From Gammaproteobacteria bacterium (lineage in GTDB: Bacteria > Pseudomonadota > Gammaproteobacteria > Pseudomonadales > Pseudohongiellaceae): 53,261 bases of DNA. Below are positions 48,274-53,261 of this stretch, piece after piece. Position 1 is the first letter of the stretch. Every line of letters starts with the position of its first letter. Position numbers and translations under genes: made by a program. The notes below the pieces were generated by a model that did no database searches, was not told the origin of the DNA, and worked only from the letters and a program-made list of their open reading frames with translations. The DNA is taken from contig PASF01000001.1 of NCBI GenBank assembly GCA_002711845.1, positions 426,275-479,535 of the forward strand, read 5' to 3'.

Positions 48274-48903
48274 ATGTCGGTAACCGAGTCTCACCTCTCC
48301 GCCAGCGAATCGGCGCCGCTGGTGCTGGCGTCCGCTTCGCCCCGGCGCCGCGAGCTGCTGGACCAGATCGGCGTGTCTTATCGTGTTGTCGTGCATGACA
48401 CGGATGAAAGCCCAATGCCGGCAGAATCGCCGGAAATCTATGTCAGCCGTCTGGCCCGGCAGAAGGCGGCGGCAGTCAGTGTCCTGCCCGGGATTTCCGC
48501 ACCGGTGCTGGGCGCCGATACCATTGTGGTCTGTGATCGGACGGTGCTGGGCAAGCCGCTTGATGAGACCGATGCCCGCCGCATGCTGGCCATGCTGTCG
48601 GGTCGACGCCATGAAGTAATGACGGCCGTGTGTGTGATGCAGGGCCAGCAGGTCCGTGAGGCAACCGTGCGGACCGGGGTCTGGTTCCGTGAGCTCAGTG
48701 ACAGCGACATGGCGGCTTACTGGCAGAGCGGTGAGCCGGCAGGCAAAGCCGGTGCCTACGCCGTGCAGGGGCTGGGTGCGCTGTTTGTTGCTAAAATCGA
48801 AGGCAGTTACTCTGCCGTGGTAGGGTTGCCGATATTCGAAACCGGTCAATTGCTGGCGGCGTTTGGTGTCAGGAACGCCCTGGAGAAAGTCGCGCGTGAG
48901 TGA
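48274..48903 (+). CDS. maf: Maf-like nucleotide pyrophosphatase (YhdE type, dTTP/UTP)
   Basis: 209 aa. LVLASASPRRRELLDQIG and GADTIVVCDRTVLGKP are the Maf signatures; SGRRHEV follows. The family hydrolyses non-canonical or canonical nucleotides to control the pool. ATG 48274 lies 1 nt after the mreD stop; ATG 48262 is an alternative inside mreD. Neither has a strong ribosome site, suggesting coupling. It overlaps rng by 8 nt. Confidence 0.93.
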   Translation: MSVTESHLSASESAPLVLASASPRRRELLDQIGVSYRVVVHDTDESPMPAESPEIYVSRLARQKAAAVSVLPGISAPVLGADTIVVCDRTVLGKPLDETDARRMLAMLSGRRHEVMTAVCVMQGQQVREATVRTGVWFRELSDSDMAAYWQSGEPAGKAGAYAVQGLGALFVAKIEGSYSAVVGLPIFETGQLLAAFGVRNALEKVARE

Positions 48904-50374
48904 AGAGATACTGATCAATGTCACCCCCCGGGAAACCCGCCTGGCATTGATTGAAAATGGACTGCTGCAGGAGATTTATATCGAGCGCCGCAGCCGAAGC
49001 GGTCATGTTGGCGATATTCATCTGGGCAAGGTTGTCCGTGTCATGCCGGGCATGGAGGCAGCGTTTGTCGATATCGGGCTGGAGCGTGCGGCATTCCTGC
49101 ATTGCGCCGACATCGCCGCAATTGGCGCGGATGGCCTGGAGGTCAGCGATGCTGCGCCGACAAATATCCAGGCGTTGCTGCACGAAGGACAGATGATCGT
49201 GGTGCAGGTCGCCAAGGACCCGATTGGCTCCAAAGGTGCCCGCCTGACCACACACCTGACATTGCCTTCGCGTAACCTGGTGTATCTGCCCCGAAATTCG
49301 CATATCGGCATTTCGCTGCGGCTGGACAATGAAGAGGAACGTGAACGCCTGCAGGCCACGCTGGCGGCCTGTCTGGCACAGGCGGACGCGACCGACCGGG
49401 GGGGCTTCATCATCAGGACGGCCGCTGAAGGCGCCACCGAAGCCGAATTGAGTGAGGACATCCGGTTTTTACGCAAACTCTGGGCGGCTGTGCAGCGGCG
49501 TATTGAAAACAGCAAGGAAATCAGGGTGCTGTATCGGGACTTGCCGCTCTATCTGCGCGCGGTGCGGGACCTGATCACGCCGCAGATCGAGAAGATCCGG
49601 GTAGACACGGTGGAGGCCTTTGAGGAGATCAATGCGTTTGTCGGTGATTTTATTCCCGATTCGCTGGGCCGTGTCGAGCTGTACCGCGGCGAACGGCCGA
49701 TATTTGATCTGTACAGTATTGATGATGAACTGGAAAAGGCACTGGGCCGCCAGGTCAAGTTGAAGTCCGGTGGCGACCTGATCATCGATCAGACCGAAGC
49801 CATGACCACCATTGATGTCAACACCGGCGGTTATCTGGGCAACCGCAATCATGCCGAAACGGTGCTAAAGACCAATCTGGAGGCAGCGACGGCCATTGCC
49901 CGTCAACTGCGTATCAGAAATCTGGGTGGCATCATCATACTGGATTTCATCGATATGGAGGAGGCGGAGCATCAGCGTCAGGTCCTGCGTACGCTGACCA
50001 AGGCCCTGGAGCGGGATCATGCGCGCACCATGATTTCCGGTATTTCCGAACTGGGGCTGGTGGAGATGACGCGCAAGCGCACACGGGAGAGTCTGGGGCA
50101 GATCCTGTGCAGCCCTTGCCCGGTCTGCGCCGGCCGCGGTCGCCTGAAGACGCCAGAGACTATCTGTTACGAGATTTTCCGTGAGATCGTCCGTGTCGCC
50201 CGGGTTTACGAAAATGATGAGTTACTGGTCATGGCCTCGCAACTGGTCGTCGATCGGTTGCTGGAAGAAGAGTCTGCGACACTCGCGGATCTGGAAGTGC
50301 TGACGGGCAAAACCATCAGGTTTCAGGTTGAACCCATGTATACTCAGGAACAATATGACGTTGTTCTGTTTTGA
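48896..50374 (+). CDS. rng: Ribonuclease G
   Basis: Endonuclease processing the 5' end of 16S rRNA and some mRNAs. 492 aa. N-terminal ILINVTPRETRLALIENG and an S1 domain (GDIHLGKVVRVMPGMEAAFVDIG). The DNase I-like catalytic site has TTIDVNTGGYLG and ILDFIDMEEAEH, and the zinc-link CPVC follows. GTG 48896 with GGAGA upstream; an ATG at 48863 is in frame inside maf. It follows mreBCD-maf as in other gammaproteobacteria. Confidence 0.97.
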   Translation: MSEEILINVTPRETRLALIENGLLQEIYIERRSRSGHVGDIHLGKVVRVMPGMEAAFVDIGLERAAFLHCADIAAIGADGLEVSDAAPTNIQALLHEGQMIVVQVAKDPIGSKGARLTTHLTLPSRNLVYLPRNSHIGISLRLDNEEERERLQATLAACLAQADATDRGGFIIRTAAEGATEAELSEDIRFLRKLWAAVQRRIENSKEIRVLYRDLPLYLRAVRDLITPQIEKIRVDTVEAFEEINAFVGDFIPDSLGRVELYRGERPIFDLYSIDDELEKALGRQVKLKSGGDLIIDQTEAMTTIDVNTGGYLGNRNHAETVLKTNLEAATAIARQLRIRNLGGIIILDFIDMEEAEHQRQVLRTLTKALERDHARTMISGISELGLVEMTRKRTRESLGQILCSPCPVCAGRGRLKTPETICYEIFREIVRVARVYENDELLVMASQLVVDRLLEEESATLADLEVLTGKTIRFQVEPMYTQEQYDVVLF

Positions 50375-50383
50375 CTGGCACTT

Positions 50384-53261
50384 ATGATTCTTCATATTGG
50401 CAAATCCATCGGCCGGGCGATCCTGCAGGTGTCGTTCGCGGTGCTACTGGTCATGCTGGTGGCACTGGCACTCTATGTCAGCCTGGGCAGGCAGCTGGCA
50501 CCGATGATAGGCAACTACACGGAAGAGGTTGAGCAACGCTTGTCGGACATGCTTGGCGCCGAAGTTGTTATTGGCAGTATTGCCGGCGAATGGGAGCGCT
50601 TTGGCCCCCGCTTCGAAATACAGGGTCTGCAGATTACTGCGCCGGGGGGCGGAGATGCGGAGCCTCTGGTACTGGAACGCGTCAGTATTGCCCCCGATAT
50701 GCCAGCCAGTCTCCGTCAGCTGCGTCCCGTGCTGGGGCGCACCACGCTACGCAATCTTGACCTGTCGTTGTATGAACAGGAGAACGGTGGCTGGTCGCTG
50801 GCAGGTATCGCGTCCGCTGGCGCTGCGCCGGTATCACCTGCCCGGATTCTGGAATGGCTGAAAAGTCTGGCGTTGCTGGAGTTGGAGCAGACCCGACTGG
50901 CCATTCATCACCATACCGGGCAAGTCACCCGGTTCACCGATGCCAGTCTGCACTTCCAGAGTCTTGACGGGCGTCATGCTGTCACCCTCAATGCCATTCA
51001 GGATGGCCTGGATACGCCCCTGCTGGTGCAGGGCGAGTTGACCGGCGACGACCTCGGGCAGATGCAGGGCGAGCTTTATGTCGCATTCCCTGGCGCCGAT
51101 TATAGCGCCTTCCTGCATAGCGTGCGGCCGGCCGGCGTCGCAATCAACGATGTCACTCTGGCTGGCGAGCTTTGGTTGACGCTGCAACAGGGCAGACTGG
51201 CGTCTGCTACCTGGCACGGTCGCGCCGACCTTGGCGTTGCGCGTGAGGTGGCAGTCCGCGTCGACAACCTGAGTATTGGCTGGTTGCGTCTGCAGCATTC
51301 GCCGGCGGATGCACGCTGGCAACTGGACATCGAGGAACTGGCATTTGACTACGGCAATGGCAGTTGGCCCGTTGGCGGCATGAGCGCGGATTATACCGAG
51401 GGTGAGCAGGTCGCTGCGCGCTTCGATGTGGTGGACCTGGGGCTGGCGTCCCGATTAATGGTGGCACTGGCGCCGGCATCCGTTTTGCGCACCGAGGTCG
51501 AGTTGTTCAATCCCCGCGGTCTGGCACGCAACATTGTGGTCAGCGCCGGGCTTGCTGGCGATGCGCTCGCCAGGGCATCGGTGACCACCAACCTGCGGGA
51601 GGCGGCGATCAGCGCGCATCGCGGCGCGCCCGCGTTCTGGGGTATTGATGGCTACGCTGAGCTGGCGCTTGATGCCGACCGGCGACTGGCCACCGGTGTC
51701 CTTGAGGTCGACAGTGACGACGTGATGGTACACCTGCCCGGTCTGTTCAACGACCAGTGGGCCTATCAACGGCTCAACGGGCGTATGGGGTTTCGTGCGG
51801 ACTGGACATCGGATCTGAATATCCGTCTGGCCAGTGGCGTTGTCGTCGTGGAATCGGCTGACCTGCAGGCGCGTGCCCAGTTCGCCACCGAAATACAGAA
51901 CGGCGCGGAACGGGAGATCAATCTGGAGCTGATGGTGGGTGCGCTTGCTGCAGATGCCTCACGCAAATCACTGTACCTGCCGACGGCGCCGGGTGCGCCG
52001 CAGTCAGCCCAGGGTATCCTGCGCTGGGTAAATGATGCCGTGGTCGGTGGTGAGGCTGGCGGCAGTGGTCTTATTTTCCGGGGGCAGGTGCAGCGCGGTG
52101 CACAAAACACTGACCGTACCCTGCAGATGTTCTATAAAGTGGCAGATGGCACTCTAAAATTTGACCCGCAATGGCCGGCGATCGAGGAACTCGATGGTGT
52201 GGTGGTGATCGACAATGGCGCGGTCGATATCACGGCCTCCGCGGGCAGCTCTCTGGGTATCAATTTCAATTCCAGTGTCGCGTCCGTGCGCGCCAGTCCG
52301 GAGGGTGGCAGTTGGCTTACCGTGACCGGCGATGGCAGGGGCAGCGCTCAACAGGGCTTGCGCTATTTGCAGGCGACACCTGTCACCCAGGGTATCGGTC
52401 AGTATCTGTCAACCTGGCAGGCAGAAGGCGACACCGATTTCAGCCTGGCCCTGAATATTCCGCTTTACGTTGACAATGCCCGGCCGCAGGTTGATCTGGC
52501 CTTCGCGCTAGCGGGCAATCGTATTGTCATGCCCGAGTTTGATCTGGATGTCAGTGATTTAAGCGGACGGCTGGTCTACAGCTCCCTTGAAGGGCTGCAA
52601 AGCCAGGAAATGACGGCAAGTCTGTTTGACAATCGTGTTGATGTGGAAATACGCGCTGATGGTTTGGAGGGCGAACCCACCGGGGCCCGCGTCAGTGTCA
52701 CCGGTGAGGTCGGCGTGCAGGCACTGGCAGCCTGGCCCGGCATGCCGGCGCTGGTGTCGTCGGTACTGGGGGAGGCGCAGGGTTCATCAGCCTATCGTGC
52801 GGACGTGCAACTGCCGGTTTACGGTGACACCACGGTCAGCAACGGTGTGCTTCATCCGCGCCTGCGAATCAGCAGTGACCTGCAGGGTATTGCCTTTGAT
52901 TTGCCGGCGCCATTTACCAAGGCTGCCGATGACACTAAAGCATTTGCCCTGACCCTGGATTTCATCCCGCTGGCACCGGCACTGGGCCTGTCGCTGCAAG
53001 ATGTCATGCAGATGAACCTGACCCTGCGCGACGACAGCGTCTATAACGGGCTGGTGTATTTTGGCGGGACGACGGATGGTTTGCGGGTGCGGCGCCTGAA
53101 CGAATCGGCCCCGGGTGTATCGGTACTGGGCACAATACCGGTGCTGGATTATCAGCGCTGGGCTGACACGCTGGGGCGACTTGCCCTGAACGGCGCCAGG
53201 GGCACGCCATTGGCGGCCGGATTCGACCCGGGTTTCACCGGGACTGCCGAGCTGATCATTG
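50384..53261 (+). CDS. yhdP: YhdP family protein (AsmA-like, DUF3971), 5' part, runs off window
   Basis: 959 codons are visible from ATG 50384 and the frame is open to the window end. One N-terminal membrane helix (about residues 12-34) is followed by a very long beta-rich periplasmic chain with AsmA-like start LGAEVVIGSIAGEWERFGPRFE. YhdP/TamB-like proteins bridge the periplasm and are linked to lipid transport to the outer membrane in E. coli. The order rng-yhdP is conserved. Confidence 0.93.
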   Translation, partial: MILHIGKSIGRAILQVSFAVLLVMLVALALYVSLGRQLAPMIGNYTEEVEQRLSDMLGAEVVIGSIAGEWERFGPRFEIQGLQITAPGGGDAEPLVLERVSIAPDMPASLRQLRPVLGRTTLRNLDLSLYEQENGGWSLAGIASAGAAPVSPARILEWLKSLALLELEQTRLAIHHHTGQVTRFTDASLHFQSLDGRHAVTLNAIQDGLDTPLLVQGELTGDDLGQMQGELYVAFPGADYSAFLHSVRPAGVAINDVTLAGELWLTLQQGRLASATWHGRADLGVAREVAVRVDNLSIGWLRLQHSPADARWQLDIEELAFDYGNGSWPVGGMSADYTEGEQVAARFDVVDLGLASRLMVALAPASVLRTEVELFNPRGLARNIVVSAGLAGDALARASVTTNLREAAISAHRGAPAFWGIDGYAELALDADRRLATGVLEVDSDDVMVHLPGLFNDQWAYQRLNGRMGFRADWTSDLNIRLASGVVVVESADLQARAQFATEIQNGAEREINLELMVGALAADASRKSLYLPTAPGAPQSAQGILRWVNDAVVGGEAGGSGLIFRGQVQRGAQNTDRTLQMFYKVADGTLKFDPQWPAIEELDGVVVIDNGAVDITASAGSSLGINFNSSVASVRASPEGGSWLTVTGDGRGSAQQGLRYLQATPVTQGIGQYLSTWQAEGDTDFSLALNIPLYVDNARPQVDLAFALAGNRIVMPEFDLDVSDLSGRLVYSSLEGLQSQEMTASLFDNRVDVEIRADGLEGEPTGARVSVTGEVGVQALAAWPGMPALVSSVLGEAQGSSAYRADVQLPVYGDTTVSNGVLHPRLRISSDLQGIAFDLPAPFTKAADDTKAFALTLDFIPLAPALGLSLQDVMQMNLTLRDDSVYNGLVYFGGTTDGLRVRRLNESAPGVSVLGTIPVLDYQRWADTLGRLALNGARGTPLAAGFDPGFTGTAELII

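Overview
The window is a stretch of bacterial chromosome from a moderately GC-rich gammaproteobacterium. Evidence for this is the conserved gene order: glyA-nrdR-ribD-ribE-ribB-ribH-nusB-thiL-pgpA-ribA; hemA-prfA-prmC divergent from lolB-ispE; ispE-tRNA-Gln-prs-rplY-pth-ychF; gatCAB divergent from mreBCD-maf-rng-yhdP. A PA4642-family protein, RhlB and the DUF6152 / 'GKPDLNGIW' secreted proteins suggest a Pseudomonas/Cellvibrio-like or marine (Pseudohongiella/OM60-like) lineage, but the exact group is an inference. There is no insertion sequence, integrase, prophage, CRISPR array or rRNA, and most genes are housekeeping.

Layout. (1) 1-3086, minus: the N-terminal part of ettA, a TerB-like protein, an uncharacterised multi-pass membrane protein and a membrane-bound diguanylate cyclase. 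(2) 3200-11159, plus: glyA, nrdR and a complete riboflavin operon with nusB, thiL and pgpA embedded. Its ribB carries a degenerate RibA-like domain (RibBX type) and a true ribA closes the run. (3) 11163-15941, minus: BtuF and CobO (cobalamin uptake/adenosylation), then dxs, ispA and xseB (isoprenoid precursors, exonuclease VII). (4) 16102-28744: the accessory part. It holds an MJ1255/VC2487-type glycosyltransferase, an unknown two-TM protein, a 2OG-Fe(II) dioxygenase, and a periplasmic cluster (two 'GKPDLNGIW' exported proteins, DUF6152, two c-type cytochromes, HupE/UreJ permease, membrane-anchored partner). A Fur-box-controlled Fe(III) ABC transporter (FbpABC type) and a VC0807-like membrane protein follow. 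(5) 28819-36136, minus: tRNA-Met, ychF, pth, rplY, prs, tRNA-Gln, ispE, lolB and a TPR lipoprotein. (6) 36329-41798, plus: hemA, prfA, prmC, moeB, rhlB. (7) 41806-45415, minus: PA4642-like gene, gatB, gatA, gatC. (8) 45742-53261, plus: mreB, mreC, mreD, maf, rng and the 5' part of yhdP.

Points worth attention: mreC and the membrane-protein gene after the diguanylate cyclase both have a good Shine-Dalgarno sequence placed before an AUU or AUC codon rather than a standard start. The 18.8-24.1 kb cluster looks like an uncharacterised periplasmic redox/metal module with consensus-like promoters. A Fur box overlaps the promoter of the iron transporter. Three inverted repeats are stacked between prs and rplY.
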